DNA of 64,000 bases, taken from positions 1 to 64,000 of the forward strand of contig CAWFMD010000004.1 of NCBI GenBank assembly GCA_963816975.1. Direction: 5' to 3'. The position numbers and the translations under genes are program-made. Positions 34,815-43,153 of this stretch are shown one piece after another. Below the pieces are notes generated by a model, which saw nothing but the letters and a program-made list of their open reading frames with translations, was not told the origin of the DNA and did no database searches. The DNA is from DASRIA01 sp963816975 (lineage in GTDB: Bacteria > Actinomycetota > Thermoleophilia > Solirubrobacterales > JBBDJG01). How positions within the stretch are numbered: the first letter of the stretch is position 1; each line of letters opens with the position of its first letter.

Positions 34815-35348
34815 GTGCTCCGGCCTCCCCGCGGCATCTCGAGGCGCGACGGCCGCCGCCGGCTCGCGCCGCTCCTGCTCCTGCCGCTGCTGTTGGCGGC
34901 GACGGCCATCGTCGCATGCGGCGACGAGAGCGGATCGTCGTCGACCGCCCCCGCGGCCGGGACGGCGCCCGCCGGCTCGGCCACGGTCGGCACCGTCGAG
35001 GCGGCCGGATTCGGGACCGTGCTCGCGACCGGGTCCGAGGAGACGCTGTACGTGCACACGAAGGACCCGGCGGGCGGCAGCGCGTGCGCGGGCAGGTGCA
35101 TCAAGGAGTTCAAGCCGCTCGAGGCCGCGGGCGAGCTGACCGCCGGCCCGGGCACGGACCCCGCGCTGCTGTCGTCCTTCACGCGCGACGACGGGACCAA
35201 GCAGGTCCTGTACGCCGACAAGGCGCTCTACACGCACACCGGGCAGGGCACGATCTCGGGCGCGGGGATCGAGTCCGACGGCGGGACCTGGCTGTTGATC
35301 GAGCCCTCGGGCGACGAGATCGCCAAGACCGACACCGGCGGGTACTGA
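34815..35348 (+). CDS. Lipoprotein with secreted-repeat (COG4315-type) domain
   Basis: 177 residues. A twin-arginine-like basic start (RRDGRRRLAP) and a hydrophobic run end in the lipobox AIVAC, so the mature protein is lipid-anchored outside the membrane. A Ser/Thr/Ala/Gly linker follows. The domain then reads FGTVLATGSEETLYVHTKD, CAGRCIKEFKPL and KQVLYADKALYTHTGQ. The paired TLYxxxxD and ALYxxTxD motifs and the C-x3-C stretch are those of the COG4315 secreted-repeat lipoproteins, whose function is unknown. The start is moved to GTG 34815 because of the TAGCAT box. The MFS gene begins 4 nt after the stop. Confidence 0.78.
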   Translation: MLRPPRGISRRDGRRRLAPLLLLPLLLAATAIVACGDESGSSSTAPAAGTAPAGSATVGTVEAAGFGTVLATGSEETLYVHTKDPAGGSACAGRCIKEFKPLEAAGELTAGPGTDPALLSSFTRDDGTKQVLYADKALYTHTGQGTISGAGIESDGGTWLLIEPSGDEIAKTDTGGY

Positions 35349-35352
35349 GCTC

Positions 35353-36140
35353 GTGAAGATCGCGGAAGCCCCGGCCGCCGCTCCCGCCGGCGACGCGGCG
35401 CTGTTCACGCGCAGCAAGCGCCTGATCCTCGTCGTCTGCTGCCTCGCCCAGTTCCTCGTGATCCTCGACCTGTCGATCGTGATCGTCGCGCTGCCGTCGA
35501 TCCAGACCGGGCTGAAGATCTCCGCGGCCGACCTGCAGTGGGTGGTCGACGCCTACGCGATCCTGTTCGCGGGCTTCCTGATGCTGGCCGGGCGCGCGGC
35601 CGATGTGCTCGGCCAGCGCCGCACCTTCGTCGCGGCGCTGGGCGTGTTCGGCGTCGCGTCCCTGGTGGCGGGGCTCGCGCCCAGCCCGGGAGTGCTGATC
35701 CTGGGCCGTGGCCTGCAGGGGCTCGCGGGTGCGGGGATGGCGGCGGCCTCGCTGGCGATCATCACCTCGGCGTTCGCGCCCGGGCCCGAACGCGCCCGCG
35801 CGATCGGCCTGTGGGGCGCGATGAACGGGCTGGGCGGCGCCACCGGGGTGATCGGCGGCGGCGTGATCACCGAGCTGTTGAGCTGGCGCTGGGTGCTGCT
35901 GTTCAACGTGCCGGTCGCGCTGGCCGCGGCGATCGTGGCCGGCAGCGTGGTCGCCGAGCGGCGCGGCGCCGCGCGCCGGAGCTTCGACCTCGGCGGCGCG
36001 CTGGTGCTGACCGCCGGCCTGCTGCTGACGGCCTACGGCGCCGTCACGGCCGGCACCGAGGGCTGGGGTTCGGCCGACGCGCTCGTCCCGATCGGGGTGG
36101 GGACGCTGCTGCTGGGGCTGTTCTTCGCGCTCGAGCGCGC
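35353..36140 (+). CDS. MFS transporter (EmrB/QacA type), N-terminal half before a frameshift
   Basis: About 263 residues of a 14-helix drug:H+ antiporter. LVVCCLAQFLVILDLSIVIVALPSIQ is helix 1, and LILGRGLQGLAGAGMAAASLAII and GLGGATGVIGGGVITELLSWRW follow, with motif C-like glycines. The sequence runs in one frame to FFALERA near 36138, then loses sense. The continuation (HAKDPLIPPGALNPQVTAINH) is in the next frame, so one extra base lies around 36133-36140. Removing it restores a continuous transporter. It starts 4 nt after the lipoprotein gene. Either the gene is broken or the base is a sequencing error. Confidence 0.75.
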
Positions 36141-38296
36141 ACGCCAAGGACCCGCTGATCCCACCCGGCGCGCTCAACCCGCAGGTGACCGCGATCAACC
36201 ACATCGTCCTGTTCTTCAGCGCGGCGATCTTCTCGATGTGGTTCGTCAGCTCGCTCTACCTCCAGCAGGTACTCGCGCTCTCGCCACTGGAGACGGGCGT
36301 GGCCTTCCTGCCGATGGCGCTGGCGATCTTCGCCAGCGCCTCCCAGGCCGGGAAGCTGGTCAACCGCGCCGGCGTGCGCGCGGTGCTGGGCGGCGGCCTG
36401 CTGCTGATGACGGCCGGCCTCGTGCTGCTGGCGCAGATCCGCGACGGCGGCAGCCCGATCCAGTACATCGTGCTGCCCGGCGTGCTGACCGCGCTGGGGA
36501 TCGGCTTCTCGATCGTCGCGTCGACGATCGCCGCCACGCAGACCGCGCGGCCCGAGCAGGCGGGCCTGATGTCGGCGCTCGTGAACACCAGCCGCCAGGT
36601 CGGCGGCGGCCTCGGCCTGGCCGTGCTGGTGACGCTCGGCACCGCGCACACGGCCGGGCTGATCGGCGACGGCCGGCCCGTCGAGGAGTCGCTGACGGAC
36701 GGCTTCCAGGTCGCCTACATCATCGGCGCGTGCCTGGCGGCGCTGTCCGCGGTGTTGACGTTCGCGCTGCTGCCGGGCTCACCCGAGCGCGCGGTCAAGC
36801 GCGCGGCCCGCCGCGTGGTGGCGGCCGCGGCCGTGGTCGTGGGCGCCTTCTTGGCGGTCGGCTTCGGGCTGCCGCGCTCGGAGGACGACCCGATCGGCGC
36901 GTTCACGCAGCGCGGCGCGCTGAGCTTCGCGTCGGAGCCCGGCCTGCACCCGCCCGAGCTGCGCGTGGAGGTCCCCGAGTCCGCCGGGCACCGGCTTCCG
37001 GGGCTGATCATGACGACCAACTTCTATGACCTCACCAAGGCCCCGCTGGTGGGGCAGAGCGGGCCGATGATCCTCGACGGCGACCTGCAGCCGGTCTGGT
37101 TCCGGCCCGTGCCCGAGGAAGTGGTCGCGGCCAACCTCGAGGCGCACACCTGGCGCGGCCGGCCGGTGCTCGCCTGGTGGGAGGGCGTGCTGACCGAGAC
37201 CGGCGAGACTGCCAGCGGCGAGTATGTGATCGTCGACCAGGGCTACCGCGAGCTGGCGCGCATCAAGGGGCGCGACGGCTGGATCCTGACGCTGCACGAG
37301 CTCGAGATCCGCGGCGACGTCGCGTGGGTGACGGCGAACAAGAACGTGCAGGCCGACCTCGCGAAGTACGGCGGGGTCAACAACGGCGTGCTGGTCGACT
37401 CCGGCGTGCAGCGCTACGACCTGCGCAGCGGCGAGCTGCTGTCGACCTGGAGCGCGCGGGACCACATCAGCCCGGGCGAGTCCGAGGCCCAGCCGCCGCC
37501 CAACGGCTTCCCGTGGGACGCCTACCACATCAACTCCATCGATCTGACCGGCGCCGACCGGATGCTGGTCTCGATGCGCAACACCTGGGCGGGCTACATG
37601 GTCGATGCGAACAGCGGGCGCATCGCATGGCGGCTGGGGGGCAAGCGCTCGGACTTCGACCTGCCCGCGGCGGCGCGCTTCGAGTGGCAGCACGACGTGC
37701 AGGCCCGGCCCGGCTCGGTCGTGACGCTGTTCGACAACCACTGCTGCGAGTTCAGCGGCGTCGGCGAATACCTCGACCCCACGGGGCCCTCGCGCGGCCT
37801 GACGTTGAAGCTCGACACCGCGCGGCGCACCGCGCGGCCGCTGCGCGAGCTCTCGCACGGTGTCACGTTCAGCTCGCAGTTCATGGGCTCGCAGCAAGAG
37901 CTGCCGGGCGGCGGAGCATTCGTGGGCTGGGGACAGGTGCCCTACATGTCGGCGTTCGACGAGTCGGGGAAGCTGGTGTTCGACGCCTCGCTGCCGGCGC
38001 CGAACCTGACCTACCGCGCCTACGTCCAGTCCTGGACCGGGCGGCCTCCGGGGGGGCCGCGGTGCGTGGTCCGGCGCGGCGCGGACCGCACGACCATCTA
38101 CGCCAGCTTCAACGGCGCCACCGAGCTGGCCCGCTGGAGGGCGCTGGCCGACTCGGGCGAGGGGCGGCCGCGGCGGGTCGGCGAAAAGCGAAAGAGCGGC
38201 TTCGAGACGTCGCTTGCGGTTGCCGGGCAGCCCGCGCGCGTGACCGTGCAGGCGCTCGATGACAGGGGCCGCGTGATCGGGTCCTGTGCGCCCTAG
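36141..38296 (+). CDS. MFS C-terminal half fused in frame to an ASST-family domain
   Basis: About 718 residues. The first ~215 complete the MFS transporter (HIVLFFSAAIFSMWFVSSLYLQQVLAL, GLGLAVLVTLGTAHTAGL). After LLPGSPERAVKRAARR a further helix (VVAAAAVVVGAFLAVGFGL) leads straight into an ASST-type propeller: MILDGDLQPVWFRP, GRPVLAWWEG, YHINSIDL, WRLGGKRSDFDLPAAARFEWQHD, FVGWGQVPYMSAF. The Ig-like end (TIYASFNGATELARWRALA) follows. There is no stop between the two parts; the helix sits where the other ASST copies have a signal peptide. If translated alone from GTG 36185 it would still be membrane-bound. An MFS-ASST fusion is unusual: it could export and sulfate a phenol in one step. Confidence 0.72.
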
Positions 38297-38345
38297 GGTC
38301 GTGGCCCGAGCAGCAGTACCTGCAAACCAGCTTGGGAGGGCGCCG

Positions 38346-38951
38346 ATGCCGGACACCACCTGCCACATGTCGATCTCGCTCGACGGCTTCGTCGCGGGGC
38401 CCGACCAGAGCCGCGAGGATCCACTCGGCAAACGCGGGCGCGAGCTCCACGGTTGGCATCTCGGCGACGAGCGCGCCAACGAAGCCGACGCGACGGCGGC
38501 CGGCTGGCTCTTGCGCCCACGCGGCGCCTACGTCATGGGGCGGAACATGTTCGGGCCGATCCGCGGCGAGTGGGATGAGGACTGGCGCGGCTGGTGGGGC
38601 CCCGAGCCGCCGTACCACGCGCCGGTGTTCGTACTCACCCATCACGCCCACGAGCCGATCGAGATGGAAGGCGGGACCGCCTTCCACTTCGTCACCGACG
38701 GCTTTGACGCCGCTTACGCACAAGCGCGTGAGACGGCCGGCGAGGGCGGCGTAGACATCGCGGGTGGCGCCTCGACCGTGCGCCAGGCACTCATTGCCGG
38801 GGTCGTCGACGAGCTCACGCTCGACGTCGCGCCGGTGCTGCTCGGCTCCGGCGAGCGGATCTTCGACGGCGTCGAGTCGTTCGGGTTGGAGCCCGTCGAG
38901 GTCTTGCATTCGCCGCTCGCCACACACATTCGCTACCGCCGGGCGGGATGA
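38346..38951 (+). CDS. Dihydrofolate reductase-family protein (RibD C-terminal type)
   Basis: 201 residues. TCHMSISLDGFVAGPDQS is the family start, GAYVMGRNMFGP the cofactor region and GGVDIAGGASTVRQALIAGVVDELTLDVAPVLLGSGERIFDG the C-terminal signature of the RibD_C/YyaP group. These are NADPH-binding proteins related to DHFR and riboflavin reductase; most have no assigned substrate. GGGAGG lies 6 nt before the ATG, a good Shine-Dalgarno, unlike many genes here. A broken relative is at 41.2-41.4 kb on the other strand. Confidence 0.85.
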   Translation: MPDTTCHMSISLDGFVAGPDQSREDPLGKRGRELHGWHLGDERANEADATAAGWLLRPRGAYVMGRNMFGPIRGEWDEDWRGWWGPEPPYHAPVFVLTHHAHEPIEMEGGTAFHFVTDGFDAAYAQARETAGEGGVDIAGGASTVRQALIAGVVDELTLDVAPVLLGSGERIFDGVESFGLEPVEVLHSPLATHIRYRRAG

Positions 38952-39148
38952 GCCGATGAGTGGATAGAGCCCGATGACGAGGGCCGCGGCGCCTGTCAGG
39001 CGATCCCGCGCCGCTGCTCTACGCGCTCAGCGCGACGATGTCCGGGAGATTCTCGTTTCGGCGACGAGGCGGCGACCGGGTGGCGAGATTCGGGGTGTAG
39101 CCGGAGTGGTTGTGTTTCCAGGCGGATAGTGCTGTGTTGCCAGTCATC

Positions 39149-39154
39149 TAGGCT
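39149..39154 (+). promoter_or_regulatory. -10 box for leaderless rhomboid gene
   Basis: TAGGCT, then 8 nt and GTG at 39163, with no Shine-Dalgarno. The 211-bp gap before it (38952-39162) shows no supportable gene. Confidence 0.5.
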
Positions 39155-39162
39155 CCAAATCC

Positions 39163-39981
39163 GTGCAGACCTGCTATCGGCACCCGCATCGCGAGACCGG
39201 CGTCTCCTGCTCCAACTGCGGGCGGCCGATCTGTCCCGACTGCATGACCGCAACCCCGGTCGGCATGCGCTGTCCAGAGTGCTCCAAGCCGCCCACTAAC
39301 GTGAGGAGCGGTGCAGGCGCCTCAAGCGCGCGGAGGACTGCCTACGCCACCTACGCCCTGATCGCAATCAACGTGGTCGTCTTCATCGCCGAGCTCGGAG
39401 CCGGGGGCGGCGCGACCTCCGGGCAACTCGTCCAAGACGGGGGGATCTTCGGGCCCGCCATCAACGATGGCGATTGGTATCGGATCGTCACTGGCGGTTT
39501 CTTGCACGCCGGGCCGCTTCACCTGCTCTTCAACATGTACGTCCTCTATGTCGCCGGGACGCTTCTTGAGCCGGGAATCGGGACACCCCGCTTCCTCGCC
39601 ATCTACTTCATCTCGCTGCTCTCCGGCTCTTTTGGAGCCCTGCTGCTCGACCCGAACTCGCTCACGGTCGGCGCCTCGGGCGCGATCTTCGGCCTGATGG
39701 CGGCGGTGCTGGTGGTCGCCCGCGGTCGCGGCATCGAAGGGCTCGTCACCCAGTTCGGGTTCTTCATCGTTCTCAACCTGGTGCTGACGGTCTCGATCCC
39801 GAACATCTCGATCGGAGGCCACCTCGGCGGGCTGATCGGGGGAGCCTTCGCAGCGCTGATTGTGCTCGGGTTCGAGCGCCTGGGCTCGGCGCTTGTGAAG
39901 ATCGTGTTCGAGGCCGGCACCCTGCTGATGCTGGCTGTCGGCGCCGGGTGGGCCGCCGTGATCGCGGCCGGTTCCGCGTAG
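39163..39981 (+). CDS. Zinc-ribbon rhomboid protease
   Basis: 272 residues. The N-terminal ~45 residues hold a B-box-like Cys/His cluster (CYRHPHRETGVSCSNCGRPICPDCM, CPEC), which probably binds zinc. A six-helix rhomboid follows: GGFLHAGPLHLLFNMYVLYVAG, GASGAIFGLMAAV with the catalytic Ser, and GGHLGGLIGG with the catalytic His. It cuts membrane proteins within the bilayer. This zinc-finger plus rhomboid layout is common in actinobacteria. It stands alone with its own promoter box; no substrate is evident. Confidence 0.9.
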   Translation: MQTCYRHPHRETGVSCSNCGRPICPDCMTATPVGMRCPECSKPPTNVRSGAGASSARRTAYATYALIAINVVVFIAELGAGGGATSGQLVQDGGIFGPAINDGDWYRIVTGGFLHAGPLHLLFNMYVLYVAGTLLEPGIGTPRFLAIYFISLLSGSFGALLLDPNSLTVGASGAIFGLMAAVLVVARGRGIEGLVTQFGFFIVLNLVLTVSIPNISIGGHLGGLIGGAFAALIVLGFERLGSALVKIVFEAGTLLMLAVGAGWAAVIAAGSA

Positions 39982-40125
39982 CGAGCGGTCGTGGACCGGG
40001 GGCTCGAACGAAGCGGAAGGGTGCGCCGACCGCGCAAGGTAAGTGGTGCCCATCGACGTTGCGGGCGATGGCGAGCTGGCACGGCGCGTAAGGGCGAGGG
40101 CGAGGGCGAGTAGTGCTCACCACTC

Positions 40126-40341
40126 TCAGATCGGGAACCAGCGTGAGCCGATCCGTACCAGTGCCACTTCCTCCGGCTCGTGGGGAGGCCGGTCATTCGT
40201 GAGCATCGACACCACGGCGTAGTCGCCCTCGATCCTGACCTCCGCAACCTTCACGAACTGCTCCGGGATGTCCCCCCGTGCTGCTTGCTCCGGTGACTCG
40301 TATCCAATGTCCAAGGTCAACGTGGTCCGACGCATCACCAC
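40126..40341 (-). CDS. Small conserved hypothetical protein
   Basis: 71 residues. The sequence SPEQAARGDIPEQFVKVAEVRIEGDYAVVSMLTNDRPPHEPEEVALVR looks like a compact alpha-beta protein, and I recall similar short actinobacterial proteins with no function. It is acidic, with no signal peptide, membrane helix or cysteine. It is convergent with the rhomboid gene; a run of GGGCGA repeats (about 40091-40110) lies between them. Coding bias and the protein-like pattern support a real gene. No Shine-Dalgarno is obvious. Confidence 0.6.
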   Translation of the reverse strand: MVMRRTTLTLDIGYESPEQAARGDIPEQFVKVAEVRIEGDYAVVSMLTNDRPPHEPEEVALVRIGSRWFPI

Positions 40342-40535
40342 TGAACCTCACGGGGAACCAAGAGGGCGGGTCCGGGGGTCTCGTTGCCACGTAAGAAAGC
40401 GTAGAGCGAGATTCCCGCCGGGCAGGCCTGCCGCTTTCGCAGACAGCCTCGCGACCCATGGTGCCGATAGTGTGATGCCATTCGCCGGTCTCAACTGTGA
40501 GACCAACCAAAGCGAACCAGCAAAGGAGTGTTCTG

Positions 40536-40895
40536 ATGGCCCGCTACGTCGACGGATTTGTCTTCGCAGTCCCCAAGAGCAAGGTCGAGGAGTACCGCAA
40601 GGTCGCGCGTAAGGCCGGGAAGGTATGGAGGGAGCACGGCGCGCTCGAGTACATCGAGTGCATCGGCGACGATGTGCCGAAGGGAAAGGTCACCGATTTC
40701 GCGATGAGCGTCAAGGCGAAGCGCAACGAGGTCGTCGGCTTCTCCTGGATCGTCTACAGGTCGCGCAAGCACCGCGACGCCGTCAATAAGAAGGTGATGT
40801 CCGACCCGCGGCTCGCCGACTACGACCCGAAGGACATGCCGGCGGACATGTCGCGGATGATCTACGGCGGCTTCAAGGCGATCGTCGAGCTTTGA
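40536..40895 (+). CDS. DUF1428-family protein
   Basis: 119 residues. The start YVDGFVFAVPKSKVEEYRKVARKAGKVWREHGALEYIECIGDDV and the middle VVGFSWIVYRSRKHRDAVNKKVMSDPRL match DUF1428 (YbaA-like), a ferredoxin-like alpha-beta barrel related to ABM monooxygenases. Function is unknown. AAAGGAG lies 8 nt before the ATG, which fixes the start at 40536 rather than further upstream. It is the last intact gene before a 1.7-kb zone of broken genes. Confidence 0.85.
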   Translation: MARYVDGFVFAVPKSKVEEYRKVARKAGKVWREHGALEYIECIGDDVPKGKVTDFAMSVKAKRNEVVGFSWIVYRSRKHRDAVNKKVMSDPRLADYDPKDMPADMSRMIYGGFKAIVEL

Positions 40896-41196
40896 GGCTC
40901 AGCCGCAGGGGCCGCGGGCATCTGCGTCCGGGCTTCCCGCCAAACCCGCCTCGGCTGCCATTTGGGCAAATCGCGAGTTGGACGCGAGGGTTCGAACACA
41001 CCGCCCCAGCAGCACCCCTAGGACCTCCAGGGCCTCGGAGATCGCTCTGGAAACGCCGCGTCGAAACAGGCCTCATGCCGCTGAACGTCCAGACGGCGTC
41101 GTGGTGCCCGCAACGAACGACGACCGGGAGCTGGCAGCGGGCGCGGCCTACGTGGCCCGCTTAAAGAACACGACTGCGACATCCGCACCGGCGTCC
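40896..41196. other. Non-coding remnant zone
   Basis: There is no gene I can support. Short protein-like stretches occur on the minus strand (for example ALEVLGVLLGRCVRTLASNSRF) but are cut by stops and frame changes. This fits the tail of the decayed gene to the right or unrelated debris. Confidence 0.4.
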
Positions 41197-41394
41197 TCAA
41201 GGATGCACCACCGGACCCTGGCCGCTCGCTCCCAGCGCCGCGAGCTGCATCGACCGAGCGTTCCTGCCCGCCGACCTCGCGTGTCTGCACGATGTGGAAA
41301 CGAAACGGCTCCTCGTTAGGGGCCGTCCACCGAACCCGCCCTCGCGGTCGGCGATAGAGCCGTCCACCGAGACACTCATCGAGTAGATCAGCAT
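41197..41394 (-). pseudogene. Dihydrofolate reductase-family remnant
   Basis: MLIYSMSVSVDGSIADREGGFG is a clear RibD_C-family N-terminus. The next family block, RWTAPNEEPFRFHIVQTREVGG, is present but in another frame, and after it homology is lost (expected CGRRLYE... is absent). So the gene has at least one frameshift near 41330 and is truncated. Its ATG complements the ATG region of the plus-strand methyltransferase remnant, so the two were divergent neighbours. The intact relative at 38.3 kb is not close enough to be its direct source. Confidence 0.65.
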
Positions 41395-41428
41395 GGGCTT
41401 CACGGGCGCGGCATGCTATTGCTGGGGC

Positions 41429-41995
41429 GTGGCGGGCAAGGCATCGGAGCGGTTCGTCTGGGCGGTCGACACTCTGGAGGTCCGCCCGACCGACCGCCTG
41501 CTCGAGGTCGGATGCGGCCACGGCGTCGCGGTCGCCCTGGTCTGCGAGAGGCTGACGACGGGAACGATCACCGCGATCGACCGCTCGCCCAAGATGATCG
41601 AGATGGCCACGCGGAGGAACCGCGAGCACGTCGACGCGGGCAGAGCTGTGCTCGAGGCCATCGCGCTGGAGGACGTGGACCTCGGCGATCGGCGCTTCGA
41701 CAAGGTCTTCGCCTTCAACGTCGCTCCCTTCTGGCAGCAGCCACCCCTTATGGCGAATCTCGTCCCCGATTGGGACGAGCAGGAGGCGTCTCGCGTGGAG
41801 CGCATCGCACTTCTGCAATCGCTTGAACACGACAGAGCAGATCAGTGGGCCATGGCGGCTGCTACCCATCACTATCCGTTAAAGCCCACTAAAGCCAGGG
41901 CGCCGTTCCGAACCTCCGCTGCGCTCGGACGAATGGTGGCAAGGCGCTGGCCAGCAGGTCGCGGTCAGTGCCCGTCAGTCCGGGATGCGCTCTAG
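41429..41995 (+). pseudogene. Class I SAM methyltransferase, truncated
   Basis: The first ~105 residues are a normal Rossmann methyltransferase: SERFVWAVDTLEVRPTDRLLEVGCGHGVAVALVCERL, ITAIDRSPKMIEMA, DKVFAFNVAPFWQQP. The SAM-binding GCGHG and acidic ribose-binding Asp are present. After about 41742 the sequence no longer resembles the family: the usual LLxPGG strand and the C-terminal sheet are missing, replaced by unrelated sequence to the stop at 41995. The GTG at 41429 is the likely original start. It is probably a dead gene cut by a rearrangement. Confidence 0.65.
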
Positions 41996-42608
41996 TAGCG
42001 CGAGGCTGAGTAGGTCCCGCACGAATAGCTCAAGTGCCCCGCGCGCCCGTCGACCTCGGCTCGATTGCGCCTCGGGACCTCGCCGTGCATCAATCGGCTG
42101 CGAAGCGTGTACGAGTTAGTGAAGAACTTCCGCGCGGACTCGCCCATGTAATCGCGCTTCCCCAGCCGAGCAGCGAGCTTCCGACCGCCCTGGCTAATTG
42201 ACTCGTCATGGAGCCAGCGCAGGGCTCCGACGATCGACTGAACTTGGCTCTCCGGTAGGTCCGCCTCGCGAGTCTCCCTGATCAATCGATCGACGTGAGC
42301 CTGTACCTCAGGCTCCCGCGGCTCGAGGTCCATCAGAGTTTCGACCGCCATCATGAGCAGGCGAGTCGCGCGTCAGGCGAGTAGTGGCCGATCGATATGG
42401 CCGCGCTGTAGAGGTCGTAGGCAAGCTGGTCACGCTCCGTCATAACGGCTCCTACCTCAACCGCGACCGTGACCGCGTTCAGGAAGCGTTGTTCCTGGGT
42501 GCCCTTAATCGGACGTAGCGGACCCATCCGCGCGCACATCGGTCGAGGCTCTTCATAGACCTGCAGACCATGAACGTCGTTCACGACCTTGCGATTAGGA
42601 GCGCTCAC
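41975..42608 (-). pseudogene. Apea-like HEPN protein, broken by two frameshifts
   Basis: Three frames join into one ~210-residue protein. Piece 1 (GTG 42608 to about 42366) ends SIGHYSPDARL. Piece 2 resumes LLMMAVETLMDLEP and runs to SARKFFTNSYTLRSRLMHGEV, which holds the HEPN R-x4-H motif (RSRLMH). Piece 3 (about 42035 to 41975) reads RGALELFVRDLLSLALLERIPD. HEPN proteins with R-x4-6-H are often metal-independent RNases in defence or toxin systems. Apea-like members are mostly uncharacterised. Two shifts in 600 bp argue for decay. No partner antitoxin is visible, and the 194-bp gap beyond (42609-42802) holds nothing I can support. Confidence 0.6.
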
Positions 42609-42802
42609 TTTCGATATAGGACTAACGGCAACTCGTAGTGGTTCGGTTCCCGCCCGCGCGACCCTCTGTCTAGAGACGCCTTCGTCAACCGGTCAGATAT
42701 CGCGGCGCGGCTAGCTACTGTCTGCGCATGACGACCTCACCCCGGGACAGGTCGCGCAGCGACTCGTGCGCGAACGCGACAAGGCGGGACATACCACCCG
42801 GG

Positions 42803-43153
42803 TCAGGCGTCGCTCGATGGTGCGGCACCGCCGCCCGCCGGGGATCCGATCGACTCCTGCCTAGCCGGTGACGACTCGACCCAGCTGATCAGCCTACGGA
42901 CACTTTCCGGCAGAGCGTCCTCGGCCATGACTACGGTGTGCGCACGATCCACGTCCTCGACGGTCAGGGAGTAGGTCAGCTGATCGGGTCGGTCCCCTTT
43001 GCCGATGAGCCGAGGAGGCAGGTCGAAGACGCCCGCCTCCTCGAGTTGCGTGGTGAGGTCTCGCGCTTGCTCGGCCGAAAGTGAGTCGGAGTCGATGGCC
43101 GTGGTGGTGACGAGCCCGGCCACGCCACCACCCCGGACGATCGAAACCTTCAT
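42803..43153 (-). CDS. Emfourin-type M4 protease inhibitor
   Basis: 116 residues. MKVSIVRGGGVAGLVTTTAIDSDSLSAEQARDLTTQLEEAGVFDLPPRL, then DQLTYSLTVEDVDRAHTVVMAEDALPESVRRLISWV matches the emfourin family, first found as the inhibitor encoded beside protealysin. These small proteins bind and block thermolysin-like M4 peptidases. The ATG overlaps the stop of the M4 gene by 4 nt, so protease and inhibitor are made together. A ~20-residue Gly/Ala/Ser tail is disordered. There is no signal peptide, so inhibition would be in the cytoplasm. Confidence 0.82.
   Translation of the reverse strand: MKVSIVRGGGVAGLVTTTAIDSDSLSAEQARDLTTQLEEAGVFDLPPRLIGKGDRPDQLTYSLTVEDVDRAHTVVMAEDALPESVRRLISWVESSPARQESIGSPAGGGAAPSSDA

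Noticed and set aside
36133..36140. Programmed ribosomal frameshift in the MFS gene
   Set aside because: There is no slippery heptamer, no downstream pseudoknot that I can see, and no known precedent in this family. A mutation or sequence error is simpler.
38952..39162. A gene fragment on the minus strand (NLPDIVALSA-like end)
   Set aside because: There is only a short protein-like run with no start, no domain and no homologue I can name.
40985..41010. Possible tRNA T-loop (GGTTCGAAC)
   Set aside because: The flanking bases do not pair into a T-stem, and no acceptor stem or anticodon arm surrounds it.
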